This document shows positions 1-9,040 of a stretch of DNA of 64,000 bases, piece by piece. Every line of letters starts with the position of its first letter. Position 1 is the first letter of the stretch. Source of the DNA: Pontibacter silvestris. Lineage in GTDB: Bacteria > Bacteroidota > Bacteroidia > Cytophagales > Hymenobacteraceae. Both the position numbers and the translations under genes were made by a program. The DNA lies in assembly GCF_020907275.1 (NCBI RefSeq), contig NZ_JAJJWI010000016.1:1-64000 (forward strand). The letters run 5' to 3'. The notes under the pieces are model-generated. The model saw nothing but the letters and a program-made list of their open reading frames with translations, ran no database searches and had not been told where the DNA came from.

Positions 1-33
1 TACACAGTTCTTGAGATACTGCCTTGTTCTGGC

Positions 34-86
34 ATCCATAAAACAACAAAGGCTCCTGTTTAGGGAGCCTTTGTTGTTTTATGGAT
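34..86 (-). terminator. Long perfect hairpin terminator of the SusCD operon
   Basis: A 23-bp perfectly paired stem with a 7-nt loop lies 5 bp beyond the DUF4302 stop codon. The core of the stem is AAAGGCTCC/GGAGCCTTT flanked by A/T-rich pairs, so the transcript ends with a U-rich arm. It closes the four-gene minus-strand operon. A closely similar core recurs in the hairpin at 8194-8237. Confidence 0.85.
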
Positions 87-91
87 TGATT

Positions 92-1348
92 TTATTGAAA
101 GCTGATCCAGGCTTTTGCATCCTTTGCACTTACAAGGTCATAGCTGTTGGTTCCGGTTTGTATAACATAATATCCTTCCGGTATAAAAAGTTGGTTGCTA
201 GTTGCTGTTACCATTGGGGCTGCCTCTTCTGGTGTAGGCCTGAATTCACCTGTTTCTGTAAATATAATTCTTCCATCATTAGTGAGTTCAGCATTGAAAG
301 TTGGACCGAAATAATTACCGTCAATTGTCCAGAATAACAGACCTTTTACCTGAATATATAGTGTAATAACATCAAAGTTTTGTATTGATCTTACCATAAA
401 AGCATCCGTGACTCCTTCTTTTGTAAAGCCATTTGTTGATACCCAGTATGTTGCTCCGTTGTAAAATCTTCTTGGTGCCTGTGCATCTACTATGGCTGGC
501 TTGGTTGACTCCTGTATCGAACCTGAGACTCCATTTATCACTAAATCAATTCTTTGTTCTGCAGTATTATATGTCAGGGAGTTTAGAGAGGTTATAGTCT
601 CGCTCTCATGTACAAATGGCTCTAAAAGTACCAAACCATCTTCTGTTAAATAGTATCTGGTAGTAAAAGTTTGTATAATGTTGCCTTCATAGTAAGAAAA
701 TGTAATAAGCCTGATATCTGTATTAACATCAACATCAAAAGACTTATCTCCAACAGAAACCCTTTTAAAGTAAGTAGTAAAGCTGTTAATGTTTTCAAGA
801 GCATTGGCGTTAGCAGCAATTCTATCAATAAAATTTGCCGCATCTTCCTGAGTGGCTCGGGTTAGAATAAGTTTACTGCCATTATAAATACCTTCCAAGC
901 TAATAGAATCAGCAGTGGCAGATTCTATTGTAAATTCAAAATCTGAATATTGGCCCTGGCCCCAGTCTCCTCCGCTTATAGTGGCATCCGGGTCAGACAG
1001 TATGTGTATGTAAGAGTAGGTGTCGAACAGCAGGGAGGGGCGCTGCATGCCTTTTAAGCGATAGGTGCTGGACATAGCATTAGCGGCTGTGCTGGCATTA
1101 ATGTCGCTGTACATGCTTACTCTGTCATCTTCACCAAAACTAAACAGGAAATTATAACCAGCTCCACCTGCCGGAAGCAGGAGAGCTTTCCATCCATATT
1201 CTGCACTTGTTAGCTGTGCTTTATAAGCAGTTAATGTTTCATTTAAGCGTTTGTCAGGCCTCTGCCCCTGTATCAGTTCTTCCTCTTCGTCTTTACAAGC
1301 AGAAAGAAACGATAAAATCAGTAAACCCAGTAATAATATCTTCCTCAT
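92..1348 (-). CDS. DUF4302 lipoprotein of a SusCD locus
   Basis: A 418-residue secreted lipoprotein. The chosen start is the Met at 1348, which opens a signal peptide ending in LSAC (Cys18) followed by an acidic tail; an upstream in-frame Met at 1372 would add eight non-signal residues. The conserved N-terminal part (LNETL, YGWKALLLP, FLFSFGEDDRV, TYRLKGMQRPSLLFDTYSY) is typical of DUF4302, a family found beside SusC/SusD genes. Its biochemical role is unknown; surface capture or processing of the imported substrate is inferred from context. It is the last gene of the operon, 44 bp after the metallohydrolase, and is followed at once by a strong hairpin. Confidence 0.8.
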   Translation of the reverse strand: MRKILLLGLLILSFLSACKDEEEELIQGQRPDKRLNETLTAYKAQLTSAEYGWKALLLPAGGAGYNFLFSFGEDDRVSMYSDINASTAANAMSSTYRLKGMQRPSLLFDTYSYIHILSDPDATISGGDWGQGQYSDFEFTIESATADSISLEGIYNGSKLILTRATQEDAANFIDRIAANANALENINSFTTYFKRVSVGDKSFDVDVNTDIRLITFSYYEGNIIQTFTTRYYLTEDGLVLLEPFVHESETITSLNSLTYNTAEQRIDLVINGVSGSIQESTKPAIVDAQAPRRFYNGATYWVSTNGFTKEGVTDAFMVRSIQNFDVITLYIQVKGLLFWTIDGNYFGPTFNAELTNDGRIIFTETGEFRPTPEEAAPMVTATSNQLFIPEGYYVIQTGTNSYDLVSAKDAKAWISFQ

Positions 1349-1392
1349 GTTGTTTATTTTAAAAATAGGCACTTGCGCCTCGTTCTGTCTTT

Positions 1393-2238
1393 TTAAAGTG
1401 CATTGATAGCGGTTTGTGTCCTGGCCTGTAAACTGTAGAAGTCAATATTCCAGGCTTCTTCAAAGTAGCCCACAATAATTTGCTCTTTCTGCCTTAGCAG
1501 GGCTTGTGCAGAAGCTGGCGTGCTGTTCACAATGGCATCAAAACCAGTTTTACCTTCTATCAGCATAATAGAAACCATTTCTACAAAGTCATCATCCGGG
1601 TTACTTCGGGCATACTGGGTAATGTATCCCCTTGACCTGGCATCTTCCAGTGAAAAATCGTTCCAGCTGGCGGTGTAACCGGTGGTAATCGTTTTGTAGT
1701 CCTGCGGATACATAACAGTCTGATGCAGGATGTGCCCGAACTCGTGGTGAATGGTATGAAGCATCTGCTTTACCTGGCTTTCATCCTGCTTATCAAAATT
1801 ATTAACCACATAAAGAACTATTTTACGGCCTCCCTCTGCAGTACCAAGTGTTATGGTTCCATTATCGTTGTACTCTGCGCTACCCACCAGCACAAACTGT
1901 TTTGGCGAAAGTGTTTTAATAAAGGCATCTCCGGCTTCCTGTTCATAAGGTGCAACCCAGGTTTGTTTTATAGTTTCCATAACCGGGATAACTTTATCTT
2001 CTCTGGGCGGCACTAGCACTTTGTTAAGGGCAAGTTCATAACGGTCGAATCGGTACTTTACTTCGATGTTGTAAGGCACAACAAAGTTCTCATATAACCA
2101 ATTATCTGTCGGACCACTCACCCAGGTGTCGCCCTTCAGGTTTAAGTTTGAAATATCTACATCATCCTCTTTGGAGCAAGCGGTAAAGGTGCTTACAACA
2201 ACAAACAGGAGCAGGAGTTTTATGTATCTTTTATTCAT
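1393..2238 (-). CDS. Zinc metallohydrolase lipoprotein (HExxH, SusCD-linked)
   Basis: A 281-residue lipoprotein (signal peptide to Cys21, then acidic residues). It carries HEFGH at residues 165-169 inside a helix rich in His, the zinc-binding and catalytic signature of gluzincin-like peptidases; a downstream Asp/Glu-rich segment (DDDFVEMVS) probably holds the third ligand. This matches the family described as substrate import-associated zinc metallohydrolase lipoproteins (LP_HExxH_w_tonB), which is encoded with SusC/SusD pairs. It probably acts at the cell surface or in the periplasm on the imported substrate. That the substrate is a peptide is inference. It lies 13 bp after susD. Confidence 0.85.
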   Translation of the reverse strand: MNKRYIKLLLLFVVVSTFTACSKEDDVDISNLNLKGDTWVSGPTDNWLYENFVVPYNIEVKYRFDRYELALNKVLVPPREDKVIPVMETIKQTWVAPYEQEAGDAFIKTLSPKQFVLVGSAEYNDNGTITLGTAEGGRKIVLYVVNNFDKQDESQVKQMLHTIHHEFGHILHQTVMYPQDYKTITTGYTASWNDFSLEDARSRGYITQYARSNPDDDFVEMVSIMLIEGKTGFDAIVNSTPASAQALLRQKEQIIVGYFEEAWNIDFYSLQARTQTAINAL

Positions 2239-2251
2239 GGCGTCTGTTTTA

Positions 2252-3709
2252 TTAGCGAGGATTTTGTTCTATGCCGGCCAGTACCACTTCCTGAGGAATC
2301 TGGAATACCCGGCGCGGATCACCAGGGGGTAATGTAAGCACTTGTCCTGAGGCTGTCGGATGCTCTACTGTAATATCATGTCGTATAATGTCGAACCACC
2401 GCATGCCCTCCTGTACAAATTCTGCGGCTTTAAAATCAAGTAAAGTTGCTATTAATCCTTCTTTTGTGTCTGAGATACCATAAAATGATCTGATTTTAGA
2501 GGTAGTAACAGCATCTGCTACAGGATCATAGTTAGCGATACGGGCACTGGCATAGGTATTTAGGTCTGCTCTGGCCGCTCTGTAGTTGCCCAGTTCTATG
2601 TAAGCCTCTGCACGGTTAAACAATACCTCTTCTGCCGTAAACAAAGGGAAAATAGTGTAAGCAAGTCCAATATCAGCGTTTATGTCGGTGCGCACAAAGT
2701 GCTCCCTGAATTTAAGGATGAGCCAGTTATTGTCGCCTTGGGTATAGAGCGGAAAAACCCAGGAGCTACCTGTTACATTAGCACTTCTGAACAGGTAATT
2801 AACAATGGGAGTGGCCAAGCCATAACGATAGCTGGCATAATAACGAGCCCAGGTTGAAGTGGTCTCTGTCAGTAAAAGATTGGCCCGCTGTGTTGCCTGC
2901 GTATAAATTGCCAGCCCCTCGTTAGCCGTTAAGTTACTGTAAACATCTACCCAGGGGCGTAAACTTGACTCAATCTCGCCTCCGGGGAAAGCTTGGTTAG
3001 CATGATCTATTACTTTCTGATACTCTTGTTTAAAAAGATAAAATCTCGTTGCAAAAGCATGTGCTGCAGCTGTATTGAAATGGTATTTAGGTACGGTATA
3101 AGCATTATTGTTGATTAAAGGCAGGCCTTGGGTAAGATCTTTTTCAATCTGCTCATATACATAGGTAACTGTTTTGCGGTCATACTGCCCCATTACTACT
3201 TTTTCGGGCTCGGTAACGTAAGGGATACCAGGGTCAGATGAGGCAGTAGCCGGATCATAAACCTTTGAAAAAAGCGTGACCAGCATAAAATGAGCATAAG
3301 CTCTGGCTACTAAAGCTTCGCCTTTTTGGGCGCTGTAGTCTTCAGGGTTAGGTGCGTTCTCAATGGCTTCCAATGCCTGATTGGCAGCGGCTATGGCAGC
3401 ATAACAGGCATACCAGTAGTTTGTAGGTGAGCCTTCATTTCTGCTTGGTACATCCTGAAAGAAGTAGGGATTCTGGTTCTCTTCTTCAACAACTACACTG
3501 CCACTGGTTTTGTCCATTGCCAGGTCAGAAATAGACTCCGTAAAAGTTGCATAGTCTGCTTCCGGATAGGCAGTAACCAACAGCTCACTTACTTTTTCTA
3601 CAGAGTTAAGGGTGGCGCGTTGGTCTACAGGTTGTTCCAGAAAATCATTGCAGCTTGCTAATGTAACCATGCTGCAAAGGAATATATAAGGTAATTTTTT
3701 TTGTTTCAT
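2252..3709 (-). CDS. RagB/SusD family outer-membrane lipoprotein
   Basis: A 485-residue nutrient-binding lipoprotein of the SusD/RagB class. The signal peptide ends at LASC (Cys20). NDFLEQPVD follows the lipid anchor, which is the usual SusD start. The TPR-like helix KGEALVARAYAHFMLV (residues about 130-145) and the C-terminal segments AYIELGNYRAARADLN and GMRWFDIIRHD are diagnostic. SusD forms the lid over the SusC channel and binds the substrate outside the cell. The gene follows susC by 64 bp; this gap holds a short CTTGAA/TTCAAG dyad (3717-3743) that could tune expression. The ligand is unknown. Confidence 0.93.
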   Translation of the reverse strand: MKQKKLPYIFLCSMVTLASCNDFLEQPVDQRATLNSVEKVSELLVTAYPEADYATFTESISDLAMDKTSGSVVVEEENQNPYFFQDVPSRNEGSPTNYWYACYAAIAAANQALEAIENAPNPEDYSAQKGEALVARAYAHFMLVTLFSKVYDPATASSDPGIPYVTEPEKVVMGQYDRKTVTYVYEQIEKDLTQGLPLINNNAYTVPKYHFNTAAAHAFATRFYLFKQEYQKVIDHANQAFPGGEIESSLRPWVDVYSNLTANEGLAIYTQATQRANLLLTETTSTWARYYASYRYGLATPIVNYLFRSANVTGSSWVFPLYTQGDNNWLILKFREHFVRTDINADIGLAYTIFPLFTAEEVLFNRAEAYIELGNYRAARADLNTYASARIANYDPVADAVTTSKIRSFYGISDTKEGLIATLLDFKAAEFVQEGMRWFDIIRHDITVEHPTASGQVLTLPPGDPRRVFQIPQEVVLAGIEQNPR

Positions 3710-3773
3710 TTTAGGTCTTGAAATTTAACAAAGCTTCTTCAAGTCTCTTTTTACAGGATTTTATCATTAAATT

Positions 3774-6700
3774 TTAAAACCCAACTTTTAGTGATAAGGT
3801 AAACTGGCGGGGGATAGGCATTGCCACACCACCGGAGTTGAAGAACTCAGGATCCTGACCATTCAATCTGTCATCAGCATAAATCAGCCACATGTTGTTC
3901 GCTACAAAACTAAGGGATAGGCTGCTTAAACCTATTGCCTGTACACGGTTAGAAGGCAGATTATAAGATAAGGAAACCTGCTTTAAACGAACAAAATCAC
4001 CATCTGCTACACGTGCTGAAGAGTAGTTGTAATTGTTGAGTGGGTAAGTACCTGCTACTGAGTTCTCAGTTAACAAGTCATAAATTGATGGAACATTTGT
4101 GTATGCTTCATCTCCTGGTAATGTCCAGCGGCTTAAGAAAGAGTTGGGCATGGCATCCAAATCAGTATAACTGCTCTTAAAAGCCGGGTTAAGCCTGATT
4201 TTGTTCCCGCCACTATAGCTTACCAAAGCAGAAAGTGAAAAGTTTTTATACTGAACAGAGTTAAACCAGCCTCCGGTAACAACAGGGTCAACCGGGCCTT
4301 CATATTTTAAATATTGCGTTTCGTCGTCCTGCAGGTATACATTACCACTTACCTCTCCGCTTTCATTGATAAACAAAGGAGAACCTGTTTCCGGATCAAG
4401 CCCTTCAAAAGGAATGGAGAACAGGCCCCGGTAAGAATAGCCTTGTTTTGGTCCTCCTTCCGGTATCACCAAAGACCAGATATCGGGATTACTTTGTAGG
4501 TTAGTTATTTTGCCTTTGTTATAGCCGAACGTAAACTGTGTTCTTACATTCAGGTCGCTGTTCTGCACGATTCTGCCTCCTAAGGTTACCTCCAGCCCAT
4601 GAGACTCCATATCAGCGTAGTTGGCTATTTTTTCAGCCTCACCACCTATGCCCGATGTTCTGATAGGGCCAATCAGGTCAAAGCCTTTTCGGACGTAGCC
4701 ATCCACTGTCAATTGAATTCTTTCATTAAACAAACCAGCATCAACACCAACATTTGTTTCATATTGCTTTTCCCAGGTCAGTTCAGAGTTCTCTAATGCC
4801 TGAATGTAAATCATAGATTCTACTTCTGTAAGGTAAGGCCTCCTGGTGCTGCCTGTTTGCAAAACCAAACTGGAGTTGGTGGCATTGCCCATGCTGGCTG
4901 TAAGGCCGTAGGTAGCTCGTAATGTTAAGCGGTTAACTACGTATTGGTTCTGCATAAATGGCTCTGTATCGATGTTCCACGAGCCGCTAACGTTCCAGGT
5001 GGGTAGCCAACGTGCTGAACGGGACTCTCCCAATAGGTTAGAACCATCGTAGCGAATGGTACCATTCAGGTTGTACTTTCTGTTGTAGGAGTAAGCGCCG
5101 TTGACCATGTAAGCCAGGTAACGGTCGTAGCCCATGCGCATGCTGTAGTAGTTGAAGTTGCCTTCTACTCCTTGCTTGATAATGTTAGGATCGATGTAAG
5201 GCACACCGCCTTTGTCGTACTGGTAACCATAGCCAGTAAAGGTTTTGTTCTGGCGGTCTGCGTAACGAAGCTCCTGCGAAGCGAAAAGCCGCAGGATATG
5301 TGTGTCATTTAATGTCTTATCCCACTCCAGGTTGTTGCGGAAGTAGTAACTGGTCAGGTTATCGTCGTTGGTGTTGTAGAAACCGCCGTACGGCAGCACG
5401 ACAACAGGTTCTGCTTCCGGGTTGTCGGGGTTGCGGTATAGGAACTTGTTGTTCTGTCGTATGGTGGCATCGTCATCGGCACGGTAAGCCATAGCCATGT
5501 TAGAGTTCTCTGTTACCTTGTGCTCCTGGTTTGTATTAACATACCTGATGGCACCTGAAAAGCCATACTTGATATCTTTCGTAATTTTATAATTAAAGTC
5601 TCCCTGTAACTTTAAGTCCAGTACTGAAATATCAAGGCTGTTATTTTCCAGTTCATCCAGAATGTTGAAAGGAGCATAATTTCTTCTGAAGTATTCTAGG
5701 TTACCATCTTCGTCATAAGCTGTTAATGTACGGCTGGTGTTAAGAGCATAGTTAAAGGGGTTAATATCAAAGTCACGATCATACTGGCCTGAAACCGGAT
5801 TGCTGACACGGCCAACGGTGCCGGGTGCCTGCTGGTCACGGATAGAACCTTGCGTAATCAGGCCAAAAGATACCTTATCGGATACATTGAAATTTGCCCG
5901 GGCATTACCTGTAAAGCGTTGCACATTATCAGCCACTGTCCAGCCGTTATCGTTCAGGTAGCTGGTAGAAAAGTAAAGTTGTGTTTTTTCAGTACCTGAG
6001 GATATACTTAAGGAGTGTTCCTGCATGAAAGAGTTTTTGAAAAGGATATCGAACCAATCGGTGTTGGCTCTGGCATAACGTTCCAGGAAAGCTGCCCTTG
6101 CCTCAGGTGTGTTCTGAATGCCAAAAGTACCGGATGTTTCATCGTAAGCTGTAATCAGGTCAGACATCTTAGTGAAAATGCCGCCGTTCTGGTTTCGGGC
6201 AACGTCAGAGTAATTTAGCCAGCCTTTGCGGTAAAGCTCCGAGTACACCGACATCTGATCTGCAGAATTCATAATGTCGAAGTTGCTGTAGGAGGGCTTC
6301 AGGTAAGTAGAGTAATTGCCAGTGTAGGATATTAAAGGTTTGCCTATGCGTCCTTTTTTTGTCGTAATTACCACCACACCATTCATGGCTCTTGCTCCAT
6401 ACATAGCCGTGGCCGAGGCATCTTTCAGAATCTGGAAGCTCTCGATGTCGTTGGGGTTAAGACCGGCCACAGAAGAGCCAATTAAAGTGGCCGGATCGCC
6501 GGTAGATAACTGCTCATTAGACACGTTTACCACATCTTCCAGAATAATGCCATCGACTACCCACAGCGGCTTATTATCACCTGTAATGGAGGTGGCTCCA
6601 CGTACCCTTATTTTAGGTGCCGCACCAAATGTACCTGATACGTTCTGTACTGTTACCCCTGCCACACGGCCTTCCAGCATACGGCTTACATCTGTTATGC

Positions 6701-7175
6701 CTTCCCGTTTAGCGTCTTCGCCGGTAAGTAAGGCAGCAGAACCTGTAAACATTTTGCGGTCAATAGTCTGATAACCTGTTACTACTACTTCTCTGAGTTC
6801 ACTGGAGCTCTCTAATAAAGTGACATTAATGGTTGATCTGTCCGCTACATTTTCCTCCTGCGTTTCATACCCGATCATGGAAAACACCAGCACAGCACCT
6901 GGTGCTACCCTGAGCTGGAAATTACCGTTTTCATCTGTTACGGTGCCGTTGCCTGTTCCTTTTTCCAAAATGGTTATACCTGGCATGGTTACAACTTCCC
7001 CGCTGCTATCCTGTACTTTTACTGTACCTCGGGTTAGAATATTATCTTGTCTTAAACTACTAAAAGTTGTACTGTATGCTTTAGTAGGTATAGAGAACAC
7101 AGAACCAGTTAATGTAATCAGTACCAGTAAGGCTTTAAGCTTCTTCTTTTTCTTCTCGTAAAGGTTTCCATTCAT
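3774..7175 (-). CDS. SusC/RagA family TonB-dependent transporter
   Basis: A 1133-residue outer-membrane transporter. In order: a Lys-rich signal peptide (1 to about 35), a carboxypeptidase-regulatory-like domain (about 50-122, with TVTDENGNFQL), the family motif LREVVVTGYQ (127-136), a plug domain (about 140-275, with RVRGATSITGDNKPLWVVDG), then a beta-barrel ending in the C-terminal Phe of an outer-membrane signature (LSLKVGF). It imports a ligand using TonB energy together with SusD. No glycoside hydrolase, polysaccharide lyase, sigma factor or hybrid regulator is adjacent, so this is not an evident polysaccharide locus; the neighbouring HExxH lipoprotein hints at a peptide or other non-glycan ligand. 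Confidence 0.95.
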   Translation of the reverse strand: MNGNLYEKKKKKLKALLVLITLTGSVFSIPTKAYSTTFSSLRQDNILTRGTVKVQDSSGEVVTMPGITILEKGTGNGTVTDENGNFQLRVAPGAVLVFSMIGYETQEENVADRSTINVTLLESSSELREVVVTGYQTIDRKMFTGSAALLTGEDAKREGITDVSRMLEGRVAGVTVQNVSGTFGAAPKIRVRGATSITGDNKPLWVVDGIILEDVVNVSNEQLSTGDPATLIGSSVAGLNPNDIESFQILKDASATAMYGARAMNGVVVITTKKGRIGKPLISYTGNYSTYLKPSYSNFDIMNSADQMSVYSELYRKGWLNYSDVARNQNGGIFTKMSDLITAYDETSGTFGIQNTPEARAAFLERYARANTDWFDILFKNSFMQEHSLSISSGTEKTQLYFSTSYLNDNGWTVADNVQRFTGNARANFNVSDKVSFGLITQGSIRDQQAPGTVGRVSNPVSGQYDRDFDINPFNYALNTSRTLTAYDEDGNLEYFRRNYAPFNILDELENNSLDISVLDLKLQGDFNYKITKDIKYGFSGAIRYVNTNQEHKVTENSNMAMAYRADDDATIRQNNKFLYRNPDNPEAEPVVVLPYGGFYNTNDDNLTSYYFRNNLEWDKTLNDTHILRLFASQELRYADRQNKTFTGYGYQYDKGGVPYIDPNIIKQGVEGNFNYYSMRMGYDRYLAYMVNGAYSYNRKYNLNGTIRYDGSNLLGESRSARWLPTWNVSGSWNIDTEPFMQNQYVVNRLTLRATYGLTASMGNATNSSLVLQTGSTRRPYLTEVESMIYIQALENSELTWEKQYETNVGVDAGLFNERIQLTVDGYVRKGFDLIGPIRTSGIGGEAEKIANYADMESHGLEVTLGGRIVQNSDLNVRTQFTFGYNKGKITNLQSNPDIWSLVIPEGGPKQGYSYRGLFSIPFEGLDPETGSPLFINESGEVSGNVYLQDDETQYLKYEGPVDPVVTGGWFNSVQYKNFSLSALVSYSGGNKIRLNPAFKSSYTDLDAMPNSFLSRWTLPGDEAYTNVPSIYDLLTENSVAGTYPLNNYNYSSARVADGDFVRLKQVSLSYNLPSNRVQAIGLSSLSLSFVANNMWLIYADDRLNGQDPEFFNSGGVAMPIPRQFTLSLKVGF

Positions 7176-7223
7176 ATATTATATGGCTGCGTTTGTCTCT
7201 GATTATTAATAGGTAAAGCATTC

Positions 7224-7253
7224 TAAATATAATTAAATTATTTCTTCTTGCAA
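7224..7253 (-). promoter_or_regulatory. Candidate promoter of the susC operon
   Basis: On the minus strand, TTG (7251-7253) is followed after 19 bases by TATATTTA (7224-7231), one mismatch from the Bacteroidota TAnnTTTG -7 element with the expected spacing. The implied transcript start leaves a leader of about 40 nt before the susC ATG at 7175. Confidence 0.45.
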
Positions 7254-7339
7254 TTAACCGGGTTTTAAAATTTAAAGACAAGTTGTGCCTAATTAGTAAA
7301 TTGAGGGTATTATTTTAAACTTTTAAATCGTCTGTTAAG

Positions 7340-7377
7340 CAACAAACCCGGCAAGTGGAGACTTGCCGGGTTTGTTG
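7340..7377 (-). terminator. 17-bp perfect stem, GGAG tetraloop
   Basis: Two 17-nt arms pair without mismatch around a GGAG loop, 31 bp beyond the stop of the collagen-like lipoprotein gene and upstream of the susC promoter. It insulates the lipoprotein gene from the SusCD operon. Confidence 0.85.
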
Positions 7378-7408
7378 TTGTATGAGTTAATCTTTATTTA
7401 ATTAAAGC

Positions 7409-8005
7409 TCATTGAAGCTGAATTTTCTTCACATTGTCTTCTGAGATATTAAAGTATTTAACCACTTCTTCATAATTCTTGTAATCTACAGGAGCACCGG
7501 CTGTTCTTCCATTTAGCAACTCACCAGGAATCACAACCATTCTAAATCTTTGATTGTCCGTTACACTTGGAGTAGTGGCTAAATCAAAACCTGCATTTAA
7601 ATCTATTTCTAGAAATTCAGTAGTATAAAGATAGCTTACAGATAATATTCCGTCCTGAAGGAACATTGTTTGTGGTAAAGGCATCCATATATCTGTTCCT
7701 AAATTTAAACTCTCGTAAGGATTCCAGTACACAAGAATTATATCAGAATTAGAAACAGTAACATCAGCATCCTGAATTTCTGCAAAATTAAATCCGTAAT
7801 AATAGTAGCCATCCTCATCTGGTTCAAAAGTCCAGTTAAAGTCATATGCCTGTGCTGTACTTGACTCCCCTGGTTCTCCTTGTTCCCCTTGGGGACCTTG
7901 TTCACCCTGTTCACCTTGTGGTCCTGGAGGGCCTTCGTCGCCTTCACATGCAACATGGCCAAATGCAACAGCCAAAATCAGGAAAAATTGTAAGAGCTTT
8001 TTCAT
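7409..8005 (-). CDS. Lipoprotein with short collagen-like repeat
   Basis: A 198-residue protein with a signal peptide ending in GHVAC (Cys20), so probably a lipoprotein although the -3 position (His) is unusual. Residues 22-48 are nine uninterrupted Gly-X-Y triplets (GDE, GPP, GPQ, GEQ and so on), the pattern of bacterial collagen-like stalks, followed by about 150 residues of beta-rich sequence with aromatic clusters (DGYYYYGFNF) that I do not recognise. A surface stalk carrying a small C-terminal domain is the likely layout. It is a single gene with its own hairpin terminator downstream. Confidence 0.75.
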   Translation of the reverse strand: MKKLLQFFLILAVAFGHVACEGDEGPPGPQGEQGEQGPQGEQGEPGESSTAQAYDFNWTFEPDEDGYYYYGFNFAEIQDADVTVSNSDIILVYWNPYESLNLGTDIWMPLPQTMFLQDGILSVSYLYTTEFLEIDLNAGFDLATTPSVTDNQRFRMVVIPGELLNGRTAGAPVDYKNYEEVVKYFNISEDNVKKIQLQ

Positions 8006-8193
8006 GTTCTAAGATATTTGAATTGGTTATGATATGATGAGAAATGAAATCTTATACGTGTAAGATAGAAAAAATATGAAATTAATTATAGTATTATGTT
8101 AATTTTTGCAAATAGGTTATAAGTAGTATGCCTTAAAGTATATCGACGATGGTTAAAACTGAGTTTGCATCTTTCACTATACAGAGAGAACAA

Positions 8194-8237
8194 TTGAAAC
8201 AGCAAAGGCTCCTTAGCAGGAGCCTTTGCTGTTTCAA
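8194..8237 (-). terminator. 20-bp perfect stem, TAGC loop
   Basis: A 20-bp perfect inverted repeat with a TAGC tetraloop, 29 bp after the stop of the lipocalin-like gene at 8267. Its AGCAAAGGCTCC core resembles the hairpin at 34-86. Confidence 0.85.
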
Positions 8238-8266
8238 AAGGAAGACTTATGTATGAACTAAGCTTG

Positions 8267-8767
8267 CTATCTTTCATAATGGATTTCCAATGTACTCCCT
8301 AATAGCTCTTCAAGTTCAGCATCTTCATAGTCTACCTCAAATTCCAAATACAGCTCAGTAGATGTTAACTTTTTGATGGTTACTATATCTTCTTCTCCAT
8401 CTTCTCCTTTAAACTTAATCTTTTGTTCATTGTTGGTAAATTCCCAGTTACCCGTTTCAGAGTCTTCTTCTCCAAACATGGTCATACTTGATTCACCAGT
8501 ACCGTTGCTGTTAAATTTGAATTTCCATGAGGTAACGTCAAAGTAGTACTCAAGCCCACGCCCTGTTTCCTCTAATAAAGCTTTATCAAGAGCTTCGGTA
8601 TAAGCCTCATCCTTAATCACAAGAGCTTTACCAGTCCATTGTTCTGCGGTTAACATGGTCATACGTTCAGATGGAGCAGGAGAATCTTCATCATCATCCT
8701 TGCAGCTTGTGAAGGTTAGCGTGAAAAGGGCAGCTAAAAGGAACGCAATAAAATTTAACTTTTTCAT
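8267..8767 (-). CDS. Lipocalin-like small lipoprotein
   Basis: A 166-residue lipoprotein (Cys22 after FTLTFTS, then KDDDEDS). The mature part is a small beta-barrel-like sequence with the pattern of Bacteroidota lipocalin-like domains: LTAEQWTGKAL near the start, FKFNSNGTG and GNWEFTNNEQKI in the middle, ITIKKLTSTELYLEFEVD-like strands at the end. Function unknown; such proteins may bind small hydrophobic ligands. It is a paralogue of the gene at 9925: both have L-L-T-A-x-x-W-x-G-x at the same place, a G-x-W-E-x-T-x strand and a late K/E-LTST-L strand. Confidence 0.7.
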   Translation of the reverse strand: MKKLNFIAFLLAALFTLTFTSCKDDDEDSPAPSERMTMLTAEQWTGKALVIKDEAYTEALDKALLEETGRGLEYYFDVTSWKFKFNSNGTGESSMTMFGEEDSETGNWEFTNNEQKIKFKGEDGEEDIVTIKKLTSTELYLEFEVDYEDAELEELLGSTLEIHYER

Positions 8768-8988
8768 AGTTTTTTAGATTTGGTTTATGTTATTGGATGA
8801 GGCAAATTTAGTGTGAATAATTGTGTATTATAAACTAAAAATATAGATATTTTTATGAAGATAAAATTGAACCTTTCATCGAAAATAATTTATGATTCAT
8901 CGATGGTTTTCAAAAGTGTTATTTTTTCATCTGAATTAATGAGGTGAAAAATATTTATCTATGATGCTTATCTATGTATAAAGAACTG

Positions 8989-9035
8989 ACTAAAAAAGAA
9001 AAGTCCCCTGTATCAGGGGACTTTTCTTTTTTAGT
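8989..9035 (-). terminator. 22-bp stem terminator stranded by the IS
   Basis: A 22-bp perfect stem with a TAT loop (core AAGTCCCCTG/CAGGGGACTT) flanked by A and T runs. No minus-strand gene ends next to it now. The nearest is the lipoprotein gene whose stop is at 9925, and the IS copy at 9041-9905 lies between them, so this hairpin was most likely that gene's terminator before insertion. Confidence 0.75.
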
Positions 9036-9040
9036 ATTTA

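Noticed and set aside
6340-6771. 143-codon plus-strand frame
   Set aside because: It lies wholly inside susC on the opposite strand and has low-complexity Ser/Thr/Pro composition typical of antisense shadows.
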